In this document: one piece after another, positions 10,160 through 21,900 of the stretch
Position numbering within the stretch: position 1 is the first letter of the stretch
How the letters are laid out: each line of letters starts with the position of its first letter
NCBI GenBank assembly: GCA_032871835.1
Contig: CM065300.1
Span: 568,001-632,000, forward strand
Direction of reading: 5' to 3'
Length of the DNA: 64,000 nt
Source of the DNA: Dipteronia dyeriana
Lineage: Eukaryota > Streptophyta > Magnoliopsida > Sapindales > Sapindaceae
Translations under genes and position numbers: made by a program
The notes under the pieces: model-generated
Seen by the model: the letters and a program-made list of their open reading frames with translations, nothing else
What the model was told of the DNA's origin: nothing
Databases searched by the model: none

Positions 10160-11075
10160 AGTTTGAAAAAAGCTCGATTATTTGAAAAAAATGCTCGACA
10201 AAAAATGCTCGATCCCTTAGAAAAAGTTCTCGATCTCTGGACAAAGGTTCTCAAACCGTTATAAAAGTTCTCGATAATTTGACAAATAATCTCGATCCCT
10301 TAAAAAATTTCTCGATCCCATAAAAACTTTCTCGATCCCTGAGAAAAAGTTCTCGGTCCCTTCGAAAATGTTCTTGATCCCTTGAGAAAAGTTCTCGATA
10401 TTTTAAAAAATATTCTCGATCCCTTAAAAAAGTTCTCAAACCGTTAGAAATGTTCTTGATCCCTTAGAAAAAGTTCTTGTTCCGTTGTTAAAAGTTCTCG
10501 ATCCCTTAGAAAAAGTTCTCGTTTCCTTATTCAAAGTTCTCGATCCCTTGATAAAAGTTCTCGATAATTTAACAAATATTCTCGATCCCTTAAAAAAGTT
10601 TTCGAACGTTAAAAAAGTTCTCGTTCCGTTGTTAAAAGTTCTTGATCCCTTAGAAAAAGTTTCTCGTTGACTTGTCGATCCGTTGATAAAAGTTATCGGT
10701 TCTTTTAACAAATATTCTCGATCCCTTAAAAAAGTTCTCGAACCATTAGAAATGTTCTCGATCTCTAAGAAAAAGTTCTCCGTTGACTTGTTGAAAGTTG
10801 TTGATTCACTGATAAAAGTTCTTGGTCCTTTTAACAAATATTCTCGATCCCTTTAAAAAGTTCTCAAACCGTTAGAAATATTCTCGATCCCTTAGAAAAA
10901 GTTCTCGTTCCCTTGTTAAAAGTTCTCGAACCGTTATAAAAAGTTCTCGATAATTTGACAAATATTCTCGATAAAAGTTCTCGAATCGAACCTTTTTAAA
11001 AGTTCTTGATCCTTTGTAAATTATTCTCGAACCCTTGAAAAAGTTCTCGATCCCTTATAAAAAGTACTCGATCCA
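10160..11075 (+). repeat. Left minisatellite of the MULE (about 21-bp units)
   Basis: Roughly 40 degenerate units of the type aaaaagttctcgatccctt, with one TCGA core per unit. The block ends about 100 bp before the transposase ATG, and a splice acceptor (gattttacag, ending 11169) lies between, so the array is probably in a 5' leader intron. The dominant variant has CCCTT after the core. Non-coding; minus-strand open frames here arise from the near 21-nt period. Confidence 0.85.
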
Positions 11076-11173
11076 TTTGAAATTTTTGTAATTGTTAGTA
11101 ATTTTAAAAGTAATTTTAAAAGTAATTTTTTTAATCTGTTAATAATTGATTGTGATGATGATTTTACAGGACA

Positions 11174-13943
11174 ATGGATCGGGTTAGATTAGTAATATCT
11201 TACAACGGTCGATGGGAGCAATTACCTGATGGAAGTCAGAGATTTTTTGGTTCCGATAACCAAGGAATGTATGTGTCCAGAAATATGACTTACGAAGAGT
11301 TGGTGTCGATCGTACAAATCGTTGTGAAGTACGATGTGAAGAAATACATTGATGATCTACAATCTATATCAATCGTTCCCGGGACAACATGTCGCACATT
11401 TATAAGAAATGACAACGATGTTTTGTTTATGCTAGGGGAAGATAGGGTAATCCCTCAAGTATGTGTCAGTTTAATTGAGAGGGCTGCAGGAGGTGTCATC
11501 GGTGAAGAAATCCCTCCTCATGATAACACCCAACAATTTCGATCTTCAGGCGGAAGCAACCAGTTGTTCACAGAAAGAAGTGGGATTGACGGTAGGGAAA
11601 ACCTATGTGGTGTCCCACTGGAAGTAGTCGACCATGGTGATATAGTTGGAGCTCAATTGGACGATGATTTCGGTTGTCAAATTGAAATAAACGCTGGACA
11701 GTACAACCACCAATACAATGAGATATACAATGACATGAACAATGAGCGGAACAATGAACCTCATAACCTACCAATCCATGAAGTGGCTAATGAGGCAAAT
11801 TTGCATCCAGTACATAATGTACCGAGCAATGAGGAAGATTAAGAACGGTTCAAAATGGAAAGACGTGCAAGACATGTCCACAGATGTAGTTCTATTGCAG
11901 TAGATATAGCTGGGTTATCTGAGGTCCGACCTCATGTAACTCCAGCTGATTCTGAGAATGCCAGAATGTGGGTTATTCCAGGAGCAGAATCATACTCGTT
12001 TGGTATGGGTGGAAGTAGGAACTTAGTAGAAGATGAACCTACCAGCATGATATATAAAGGTCAATTTTTTCCTACTAAAAAGGATTTGAAGAGATTGACT
12101 GGCCATTTTGTAATGCGGCACAACTTCGAGTGGAAGGTGAAAAGGTCGAATAAGACAACATTACATCTGGTTTGTTTGATAGACAACTGTAAATGGAAGT
12201 TAAGAGCGGTTAGGAGAGATGAAGCGTCATACTTTCAAGTACGAAGTTTTATCAACGAACACACTTGTCCATTGGAGGAGATTCACCGCCGCCATCGGCA
12301 AGCTAGTGCAGTCATAATTGGAGAAGTGGTTGCACCTAGATTGCAACAACATGATGGTCGACTAATGCGTCCGAAGGACATAATCGCCGATATGAAAACA
12401 ATGTATGGCATCCAAATAATGTACAGTAAGGCACATCAAGCCCTTGATTATGCATTGTCACTCACCTATGGAACACATGAGGAAAGCTTCCAACTGCTGC
12501 CATCATTCGGATACGTGTTGGAACAATAAAATCCCCGGATTGATTACTGACTTACAGTGCGATGAAAATGGTAAATTTCTATACTTTTTCATGTCGTTGG
12601 GTGCCTCAGTCAAAGGATTCCAGAGGTGTATGCGTCCAGTTATTGCCGTTGACGGTACCCATTTAAATGGTAGATTTGGGGGCACAATGTTTGTTGCAAC
12701 TGCACAAGATGGGAATGAACAGGTTTATCCAATTGCTTTTGGGTACGGTGACTCAGAAAATAACCTATCATGTAAGTGGTTTTTGGATTGCTTGAAAGGT
12801 GCCCTTGTCCATATAGATGATTTGGTTTTCATTTCTGATCGACATGCAAGCATTGAAACAGGGATTTCTAAAGTGTTCCCTTATGCCACCCATACCATAT
12901 GTTGCTGGAACTTTTATGAAATTATTAAGAAGAGATATCATAGAAAGGATGTTGCCACAATAATGGATAAAGCAGCCCGAACGTACACCGAGTTACAATA
13001 TAACCGGCACATGGAAGAGTTACGCAACTTGCACCCGAATGCATATGAATATGTAATTGATGTCGGTCCATACAAGTGGTCCCGTGTTCACTGCCCCGGT
13101 AGAAGGTATAGGGTCATGACAACAAATGCTGCAGAATGCATAAACTCATGCCTTAAATTTGCACGGCAAATGCATATGTTGACTTTGGCAGAGTTTATTA
13201 GGAATATGCTACAACGTTGGTTTCACGATCGTCATAGGGCTGCACAATCCATGCATCATCGGTTGACCGTCGCAGTATATCTTGTGATCCTCAAACGTGT
13301 TGAAAAGTGAAATTTTATGACCGTTAATCCAGTTGACTGGAACATATTTTCGGTGAAATGGGCTGGAAAACAGTGGACCGTTGACTTAGCCCGGAAGACC
13401 TGCACATGTAACAAATTCCAAATAGACCTTCTTCCATGTTCTCACGCTCTTGTTGCCGCAAGGTATATCATACAATTTTATGTATGGTTAATATTGCTTA
13501 AACATCATATAATTTTTTCATTGTTTTCAATGTTTTTACGGGACCGAAACATGGAGTTCACATCCCACTGTGCGGACTTCTATAAGCGACAAACACTTAT
13601 TGATGCGTACTCGGTTCCTATTATACCGGTTGGACATCCTTCCACTTGGATTGTGCCATCTGACATCGCTGAGAGAGTCATTTTGAATCCAAGCTCCAGA
13701 AGACAAGCAGGCCGCCTGAGGGCTTCACGCCGTATCTCGTCTTCGGAGAGAACATCCACATAGAATTGTAGACGATGTCGACAACCAGGGCATAATTCGA
13801 GAAGATGTTCTAACACAACTTTTACTGATGAAGGTCCGAGTAGAGTCATTTCTGAGGAATACAAACGCAAGTGTAGTATCTGTCATACTGTTGGTCACAA
13901 CAGACAGACGTGCCCTACTAGAGACAGTGCGACCGTGGAATGA
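11174..13943 (+). pseudogene. MULE transposase (MuDR type), inactivated
   Basis: Cut-and-paste transposase, acting in the nucleus on the element's ends. In order: an N-terminal PB1-like region (11174-11500), an acidic Asn-rich linker, the MuDR DNA-binding domain with a C/H-rich finger (CLIDNCKWKL ... NEHTC, about 12160-12270), the DDE core with Asp in AVDGTHL (near 12650), Asp in FISDRH (near 12835) and Glu in TTNAAECIN (near 13125), a SWIM finger (CTCNKFQIDLLPCSH, 13400-13446), a probable short intron after GCAAG (from about 13461), and two zinc knuckles (CRRCRQPGHNSRRC; CSICHTVGHNRQTC). Single in-frame stops occur at 11840, 13308 and 13761, and there is a frameshift near 12527-12540. The ATG at 11174 follows a splice acceptor. 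All catalytic acids remain, so decay is recent or neutral. Confidence 0.9.
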
Positions 13944-14034
13944 ATTGAGGCGTTATCATGACGACATTGTTATAATTTGAACTCGTATGACTTGTTAAGT
14001 AACTGAAATACAATTGTATTTAAATATGATTTGT

Positions 14035-14185
14035 ATATATACAAATGTAAACAATTTTATACAAAAGAATTTGTAAATATACAAAAGAATTGGTAAATAT
14101 ACAAAACTTTTGGTACAAATACAAAAGAATTTGTAAATATACAAAGTAATTGGAACATATACAAAATAATTGGTACGTATACACA
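14035..14185. repeat. AT-rich minisatellite between the two MULE genes
   Basis: About seven imperfect units like atacaaaagaattggtaaat, roughly 20-22 bp, between the 3' ends of the convergent transposase and Ulp1-type genes. It may carry the polyadenylation region for both; this is inference. Confidence 0.7.
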
Positions 14186-15589
14186 TGAATTACTACAAAA
14201 ATCTAAACGGGACTGGAGTTTGTAAATATTTCAACCGTCATCTTCTCTCGAATGATCCCCATATCGTCTTCAGACCAATCGAAATCGTTTTTGTTCGCCA
14301 GTATGTACTCGATCAATCTCAATGTGTGGAGACCATAGTTACTCCTGCAGTTGGACACATTAACAAGCGTTAATAAAACATTAGGTTTATACTAATACAA
14401 TCTTAAAGTGACTATTACGGGAATGTCTTACGATTGCTTCTGCTAAGGGATATGTTTTCCCGACACGACGCTGACATCAAAGGGCTTACTTGTCTTCTCA
14501 AATTTCAACAGTCTAGCCGCTCGTTTAGTATGAAACCAGACCTGATGCAACATTGAGGACACAAAGTAGCGCAACGGGTCTACCTGCTGCTTTCAGATAT
14601 GAGCTTGGACCTCCTGTCTCCAGGGGTCGACTATGAACATCTTTCCATATGTGAGGTCCACAGTCACCAGCAGCCAATGTTGGCACCCAATGTTGCACGG
14701 TATCAGGACCTGTAAACGTCAACACCAGGTGTTAGGATGTTCAAAGACATTTATATATACAATTGCAAACCATGTCAAGTAACACTTACCATGTCAACCT
14801 CGTGCCATGGACGACATCCAATCGGGGCACCCCCAAGGACCGTTGTAAGGTCGTCATCCTTCCACCAAGACCTCAAAACACTCCAACGGCTCAGGGTGAT
14901 CTGCCCGTAAGAATCGCGAGACATCATTTTCCTGTACTAGTGCTATAGAAAGGACTGCAGAAACAAAAACACAAATTTATTAATGTTTTCCATACACACA
15001 TAAAACCATGCGTAATCATTGTTAATTTCAGAACTAATAAAAAATTACGAGTCCAATATGTTAACCATCTGACTATACACATTCGGGAAAGCCCGTTGAT
15101 GCTTTCGAAGAATATGGAGGTACGCGTCCATATGCTAGGAATATAAACACGTTAAGATATGTTAGGATGCTTACACATCTAAACAAATAATAAAATCAGG
15201 ATTTACGGTCCCACATACCTCATCATCAACATCCATGAAGTTGGTCTGCAACCGATGAAACCATACAGCATTAATAGGCTCCAGCAAATCAACATCATGT
15301 CTGCATTGATGTTCCATCAGCTACACATTTATATAATGCATTACAAGAAAAACGGCCACCTAAATAACAATGAATTTTACTTACAGTTCCCCGTTTACGT
15401 TCTTCTTAAAGGCTCGGTACGCCTTCAACTGGTCACCGTCCACCAGTCCCTAGAGATTAAATACGTGGTCAGGTCCCTCTACTATTACTCTCTCCTTCTT
15501 AGGTCAGCACGGATCTGTGTACGGGGGCTAACAAACTGCCAACCGCGCTTCAGTACACGCCTTTGCTGTCGAACTCCCCCCGATAGGGT

Positions 15590-15900
15590 GTGCTGCTGGA
15601 GGGGAGGTGGAGGGGGAGCTTGTTGCTCGGTCGAAGGGGGAACATGCTGCTCGATCGGAGGTCGAAGGGGAGGGGGAACATGCTGCTTGGTCAGAGGTGG
15701 AGGGGGAGGGAGAGCCTACTACTCGAACGTCGGTGGAAGAGGAGCCTGCTGCTCGCTAAGAGGTGGCGGGGGAGCTTACGAATCGCTCTGAGCGGGAGGG
15801 GGAGCCTACGAATCTCTCTGAGAGGGATGGGGAACCTGCGAATGGCTCTGAGCAGGAGGGGGGCCGACTGCTCGCTCAGAGGGGGAGGGGGAGACTGAGC
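15590..15900 (-). repeat. GC-rich proline-coding repeat in the Ulp1-type gene
   Basis: Purine-rich plus strand with ggaggggga and gcctgctgctcg boxes at irregular 24-54 bp spacing; the minus strand reads as Pro-, Gln- and Ser-rich sequence. It forms the low-complexity linker between DUF1985 and the protease domain. Several stops interrupt it. Confidence 0.65.
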
Positions 15901-17644
15901 CCCACTATTTAAAACTGCCCCTCCGGTATGTGGATCCTCTGTATAGGTCCTAAAGCTTTGAAGACCCTCGATCAATGCAAGAAACTCCTTATGTTGTTGT
16001 TATCGATCCTCCTCGCTCTTCCAGATCAAATCCAGTAACTCCCAGTGCTGTTGTTGTCGATCCTCCTCACTCTTCCGGAGGGCTTCACGTAACTCATTCA
16101 AGTTATGTTCTAAACGGGCCTGAAATCATGCAACTTTGTTAATACGAAAACAATCAACAACTCTTGTTAATAAAAAGAAAACTATCATCTCAACTTACCT
16201 CCTCATCAAGTCGAACGCCTGCACGGGAATCCCCTGTAGCGGAACCAACTCCTTGGGTGGTAATCCAAACCTTTCTAAGTCTCACTCACCGAGGAGACGA
16301 CTCAGATTTGCCAGTGTCCATGCCTCTGAAATCTGGACCTGTAGGGTCTGAAGCCTCCGTCTCAGTACACCTCCCACCCTCACCCTCCTCATTGGGGCGA
16401 ACTGCACTTGTAGTCGGCTCAGGGACAGTAGGAAGGTGAACCCTGTCGTCCTGCACATACAGGCTCCACCCCTCACTTAGGCCTACAAAGTACTGGGCCA
16501 CCGCCTCAGCTGCTGTGGGTACGATTTCCGTCCTCGCCGTCATCTGAAAGCGTAGTTAGATGAATGTCATTGTTACTTATCGTAAGTAATATACGATTAA
16601 CAAAAAAAAATTACCCTAGCACTAAAAATCTTCTCCAGCTTCTTCCCTCTAGGTTGTTTAGTCAACTCCCACTTCAACAACCGAGGGGAAAGGTCTGTAA
16701 CCCTTCGAGTCCTGAAATTGACGCCCAGTTGGGGGATCCACAAAAGCAAATATCTGTATCAAAGATACGTACAGTTATAATCCAAAACAATTTTGGATTA
16801 CAAATTAAATGTACATGTTGGAAATCAAATTTCTTTCCAAAATGGTGTGTGATAGACCGTAGATGTTATACCCTTCCACGGAATGTCCAACATCGCCCTG
16901 TGACTGCTGCCGTCTCTCCTCATGACGTCACGGTAAGGCATGCTTGAATGAAAATATAGAATGGCTATATAAGTGGGCACCCCACAGGAACGCATCGAAG
17001 GCATTGAGGTCCTCTACCAACCGAAACTGCAAAACTGGAATCTTCAATCTCTCGTCCACCCCCACCAGTATCCAGTTCAACATGTAAATGAGGCACAACT
17101 TCACAGCATCGTATGCCTGTTGAAACTCTTCATGGGTAAGAACAACCCTCAAGTCATCCAACGATACCTCATCATGTCCAGGAAATTACTGTTGATGTAT
17201 GTCATTCTCAACTGCAACATATATACTCGTGTCCAGTACGACTCCAAAACGTAATCCGGTGATAAGGCTAAATTCCACCTTCGAAAACCTCACCACATGG
17301 TTCTCTAACAAGAACCGTATCTCATCTGTCGGCCCGTCATAGTCCAACTTTTGCAACAGCAGCTGGTGAATAACACCACCCGAAAACTTCAGCTCCCAGT
17401 GCATCGACATGAAATGCTTGAAACAGGAGGCCATGAACCGACATCGATCCTCAACAGCAAACTCTTCAAGGACCCGATTAAGTGCATCGTCTATACGGGC
17501 GAGGGCTTTAAAATGGTCGTGTCGGGTCAATTTTCTCTTGAACCAATCTCCCTCTGCAGTTTTAAGCAATTCCTTCAACCTGCTTGTCGTCTGCAATGTC
17601 ACAGAAACAGTACATCAGTAAACTGCAAAAAAATTAGAAAATAT

Positions 17645-18520
17645 TCTTGATTGTATGAAACAAATTCTCGATACTTTTAAAATATTTTCGATCCTTTGAA
17701 AAAGTTCTCGATTTGTTTAAAAAGTTCTCGATCCTTTGCAAATAGTCTCGATCCTTTAAAAATAGTCTCGATCCTTTGAAATACCTCTCGATTCATTGAA
17801 AAATCTTCTCGATCATTTGAAAAAGTTCTCGACCATTTGAAAAACATTCTCGATCATTTGAAAATAGTCTCGATCCTTTGAAAAACCTCTCGATTCTTTG
17901 AAAAATCTTCTTGATCAATTTAAAAAATCTTGACCATTTGAAAAACATTCTCGATCGTTTGAAAATAGTCTCGATCCTTTGAAAAACATCTCGATTCTTT
18001 GAAAAATCTTCTAGATCATTTTATAAAATCTGGACCCTTTGAAAAACATTCTTGATCGTTTGAAAACATTCTCGATCCTTTGAAAATAGTCTCGATACTT
18101 TGACAAACCTCTCGATTCTTTGAAAAATCTTCTCGATTCGATGACAAATTTCTCGATTCGATGGCAAATCTTCTCGATTCAATCATTTTAAAAAACATTC
18201 TCGATCGTTTTCAAAAATTCTCGATCCTTTCAAAATAGTCTCGATCCTTTAAAAAACCTCTCGATCCTTTGAAAAACCTCTCGATTCTTTGAAAAATATT
18301 CTCGATCACTTAACAAAAGCTCGATCACTTTGAAAAACATTCTCGATCGTTAGAAAAATATTCTCGATCGTTCCAAACAATTTCTCGATCCTTTAAAAAT
18401 ATTCTGAATGCTTTTAAAATGTTCTCGACCCTTTCAGAAATAACCTCGATCGTATGATAAAATTCCTCGAGTTTTTCTAAAAAAATTCATCGATCTCGCT
18501 TGAAATATTCTCGATTTATT
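17645..18520 (+). repeat. Right minisatellite of the MULE (about 21-bp units)
   Basis: Roughly 40 degenerate units like gaaaaattctcgatccttt with the same TCTCGATCC core as the left array and in the same orientation, but with CCTTTG as the dominant suffix instead of CCCTTA. It lies inside the first intron of the Ulp1-type gene, between donor GTAAGT (18710) and acceptor (17591). Confidence 0.88.
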
Positions 18521-18562
18521 TTTATTTTTTAAAAAAATTGCTCGATACCAGAATATTGAACC

Positions 18563-18603
18563 TCATTTCAAACCCAAACCAAAACCAAAACCAAAACCAA
18601 AAC
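18563..18603. repeat. CAAAAC short tandem repeat
   Basis: Six or so units of accaaa/caaaac just outside the right minisatellite, in the first intron of the Ulp1-type gene. It is not the plant telomere repeat, which is CCCTAAA. Confidence 0.8.
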
Positions 18604-18892
18604 CAAAACCAGTGTCAACCCTAATCTACAATTTCAATCAACAGAACAAGTCTAAAATGCAATGATAAATTATGAACAACAAATCGATAAATAAAACAAA
18701 CTGAACTTACCACTGTCATCGCTACGAAATGTACTGTATTGCCGTTCCGGTCAATAAACTGTCGATTTCCTCACTGTCGATTTCGTTGTCGTCAGTTTCT
18801 TTCTCAATGTTGCTTTTCTCAGACTCACAAAACGACAACTTTTCTCTGTTTTTCAATTTTGTCGGGGTATTATCGTCTCTTTACGTTAAATT

Positions 18893-18973
18893 GTGCATTT
18901 TAAACTTACATTACTAAACTGGTGATATTTGCACAATACCCCTCCCAAATAGTGTCATTTATTTTTCGAACCC
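18893..18973 (-). repeat. Right terminal inverted repeat of the MULE
   Basis: Reverse complement starts GGGTTCGAAAAAT. It pairs with 9743-9824, best in the inner 51 bp. TSD copy ATAAATGAAA follows at 18974-18983. Confidence 0.8.
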
Positions 18974-21900
18974 ATAAATGAAATCAATAAATTACGAAAA
19001 CTTTACATGCCCGGATGATTAATGTACATCGATAGCAGTGGCGTTTTGATTATACCTCAAAGTATTCAATAAGTTTGCTTGAATGCTGACCTAGCATTCC
19101 TGAATAAATTATTTGTCCTCCTGTTTTCATTAGAATCAACTGCAAGAATAGAATGTCTGCCTTAGCTACAAACATATATTTCATATCAATCATTGATGAT
19201 AATTGCTCATTCGATTTCTAGAACTAAAGAATGTGAAATACGGTAGATGTAATACCTCGTCAAAAGCCTCAAACACATCAATGGTTGGTTGGTGAATTGT
19301 GCAAACAGTTGTCCTTCCGGTGGAAACTACATTCTTTACAGCGCGCATCACAATGGCAGCAGCCCTTGCATCTAAACCTGAGGTGGGTTCATCCATGAAT
19401 ATTATTGATGGATTGGAAACAAGCTCCACTGCAATCCTTAGCCTTTTTCGTTGTTCTGTGGATAGGCCACTTTGTCCAGGTACACCAACTAATGAATCTT
19501 TTGTATCATCAAGTTCAATTGTCTCAATGACTTCTGCTACAAACCTCTGCATGTTCATCATATAATTTTAGTTAGGCAAATTTCTTAGTTTACAGAAGGT
19601 AGTATTAGTGTTTGTGGAATGAGTTTCATACTGTTTTTGTGTCAGGATCTATATCGGATGGTAACCGCAACCAGGCTGAGTACGCTACTGATTCTTCTAC
19701 AGTGATCTGTGAGGAATTTATATCATGTTGCTCACAATAACCCTATATTCTTGCAAATGTCTTTTGGACCTTGGGATACCCTCCTATTCTTATCTCTCCT
19801 TCAATGGTACCACCTGTTTTCCTTCCAGAGAGAACATCCATGAGAGTTGTTTTTCCAGCTCCACTGACACACATCAATGATGTGAGAATTCCAGGCCTAA
19901 ATGCTCCTGTAATACCGTTAAGCAGCTGAAGTTTCTTCTGATTGAAACCATGCTTTCTCATCTCCTGTGAAAGATAAATAGAGTTGACATGTAATCAAAC
20001 ACTTCCTTGATTAATTGTGTAGGAATATATGGATTGCACACTATTCCCGGAGGTGTATCAACATAATACTGCACATCCTTAAATGTAATTGTTAGCGGCT
20101 CAAATGGCAGGGCTAATCTTCCTGTTTAAGACAAAATCACAATTCTTTGCATATCATTATCAAACTTATCTCACAAATTGTTAGTGACAAAAATGTTCTT
20201 CAACATAAATTCAAGTATCAAATCAATCTCATCTGACCAATTTTTCTTGTGCCTGGTCTACTTTTTGGAAAGACAGCTAGAGCAGATTCATTTTCATTGT
20301 CCAGTTTTGAGTTATTGCCAGAGTCTTCTCTTCCTTGTAGTTGAGAGAACCTCTTCTTTGATATAATAGCTCGAGACATCTTCGGAGCTGTAATTACGAG
20401 TCTTTTAGTTAAAATAATACTGAATCTTGGTATAAAAGTTTATGCATACTCTTAAATTGAAGTAAGCCAATGCTTTGACAGATCCCAAATCGAAAAATAA
20501 TTTGAATCCAAGTAATGCCCCTATTGAAATCCAGTAGAAGTAGCCATCAAAATCCAAATTTCGACTAGTTAGAATACTCCTCCCTATGGTTGTATTTCCC
20601 TCAGAAGCCTACACAAGAATACAAAGTACTAAAGCTATTAAAAAATTCATGTCTTGTAGCGAAAGATTGTCAAATTATGTCATCATTGTTTTACCTTTTG
20701 CCAGCGCGGACAAGGAATTCATTTATCGATAGACCTATTTCTCCATATGTCATGGGAGAAATCCAGAAACCCCATCTCAACCAAGCTAGTAAAGAGTCTG
20801 TGAACCACAAAATTTCATTCAGTAGTCAAAAAAATTTAGCTTTACAATTGTAGTAAACAAGAACCTATATATGAATGGACATACATCTTGGAAGAATGAA
20901 GCCTCCAAACAGGAACATTAGCAACAATGTCATAGATCCAGCAGTACTTGCAACAACCATAGTTTGGAAAATTGAGGCGATGAAACGATAGCAGGATGTC
21001 GAGGCTAAATGGAGAGCAAATAGCAAAAGAAATTGGAAAAAGAACCTATAATCCACAGGTTGAATATAATTAAGATACCGATAATTACAACACTCAAATG
21101 TTTTGATTAGTATACTCTCTTAACAGTGCTTACCTATGAAAATCTGGACTATAACCAATAACATAGTATGTCATAGTTGTCCACATAAAAGCATCGAAAA
21201 GTGAAAGTGGTATCTTTAGGAGAGAAGCTGGGATACAATAAGCCCAAGCTGGGAACAGACAGAAAGCTCTTTGTTTGTGAACTACAGGAAGTCTAATAAT
21301 ATTCATGGAAAGCTCTGCTATTCCATTAGTCATGAGCCTGATAAGTGAATAATACATAGAACCCATAAAATAATTTGCGCGTTTCAAGTCCAGTTAGTGC
21401 TGAGTACGTATAAATACTGTCATTGCCAAGCATGCAGTGAGCACAAGCTGTGGAATGAGAGAATATTTGTATGTTAAAGTTGGTAACATTTAGAGATATT
21501 TTGTGTAGACATGCTAATAGCAGATGGATAACCTGTGTTGTTTTGAAGACATAGACAAACGAATTTCGTTTCATCAGAAGCAACTCTCTAGACATGCAAG
21601 CTTTGAATAGTTCCCATTTTCCCAAAGAATATGTGCTGAATGATAAGGCATTGCTATGACACTTTAATTTATCATATGGCTTCAAGAGCTCCTCATCTAA
21701 TGTCTTACCTAGATGACTTGCTTTGAACTTTCGAGAGAATTGATCCACGGAAACATAACTGTAAGGACGATCAATGCAGCACCAATATTGTGCTTGATCC
21801 TTCTTGGAAGTTATCTATAAACAGTTAAAGCCAAAAAATTTAAGACACTTAGTATTGAAACAAAAAGAAAGAAAAAGTTAATAAAAGTAAAATTTTGCTT

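Larger units (their letters stand above)
14203..18719 (-). pseudogene. DUF1985/Ulp1-type cysteine protease gene carried by the MULE
   Basis: Plant transposon-borne relative of SUMO protease Ulp1 (family C48). Exon 1 is tiny: ATG at 18719-18717, three codons (MTV), then donor GTAAGT. The first intron of about 1.1 kb contains the right minisatellite. Exon 2 starts at 17590 after TTGCAG and encodes the DUF1985 domain (LKFSGGVIHQLLLQKL; VRFSKVEFSLITGLRFGV). Next come the LNAFDAFLWG exon (17161-16928), proline-rich linker exons (about 16500-15590), WHEVDMV ending at a GT donor near 14790, and the protease core VLIPCNIGCQHWLLVTVDL (His codon 14679-14677) with FIVDPWRQ. A TGA at 14595-14593 truncates it. 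The last exon reads SNYGLHTLRLIEY where the family has the catalytic Cys: codon TAT at 14337-14335. Stop at 14205-14203. Domain identity is firm; exon borders in the linker are uncertain. Confidence 0.82.
9743..18973. mobile_element. Mutator-like element (MULE) with transposase and Ulp1-type gene
   Basis: 9231-bp element flanked by the 10-bp direct repeat ATAAATGAAA (9733-9742 and 18974-18983), within the 8-11 bp range of Mutator elements. Terminal inverted repeats of about 82 bp are diverged, but share a 15-bp identical block (aagtttaaaatgcac, 9810-9824; complement at 18893-18907) lying 67 and 66 bp from the two ends. Inside, in order: a minisatellite array, the transposase gene (+), a short AT-rich repeat, an Ulp1/DUF1985 gene (-), and a second minisatellite array. 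MULEs carrying Ulp1-like genes (Kaonashi-type or KI-MULEs) are known in plants. Insertion is in intron 19 of PDR pseudogene A. Both genes are damaged, so this copy is not autonomous. Confidence 0.93.

Noticed and set aside
10251..10837. Minus-strand open frames encoding repeated GSRTF-type heptads
   Set aside because: They follow from a near 21-nt minisatellite period without stops; no start context, composition or homology supports a protein.
12527..12540. Intron between the two halves of the MULE transposase
   Set aside because: The frames overlap at a point where only one or a few bases need to change, and no GT-AG pair is available; a frameshift is simpler.
17645..18520. Possible CRISPR array
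   Set aside because: Units are contiguous and degenerate with no unique spacers of constant length, and the locus is plant nuclear DNA inside a MULE.
18563..18603. Telomere-like repeat
   Set aside because: The unit is CAAAAC, not the plant CCCTAAA.
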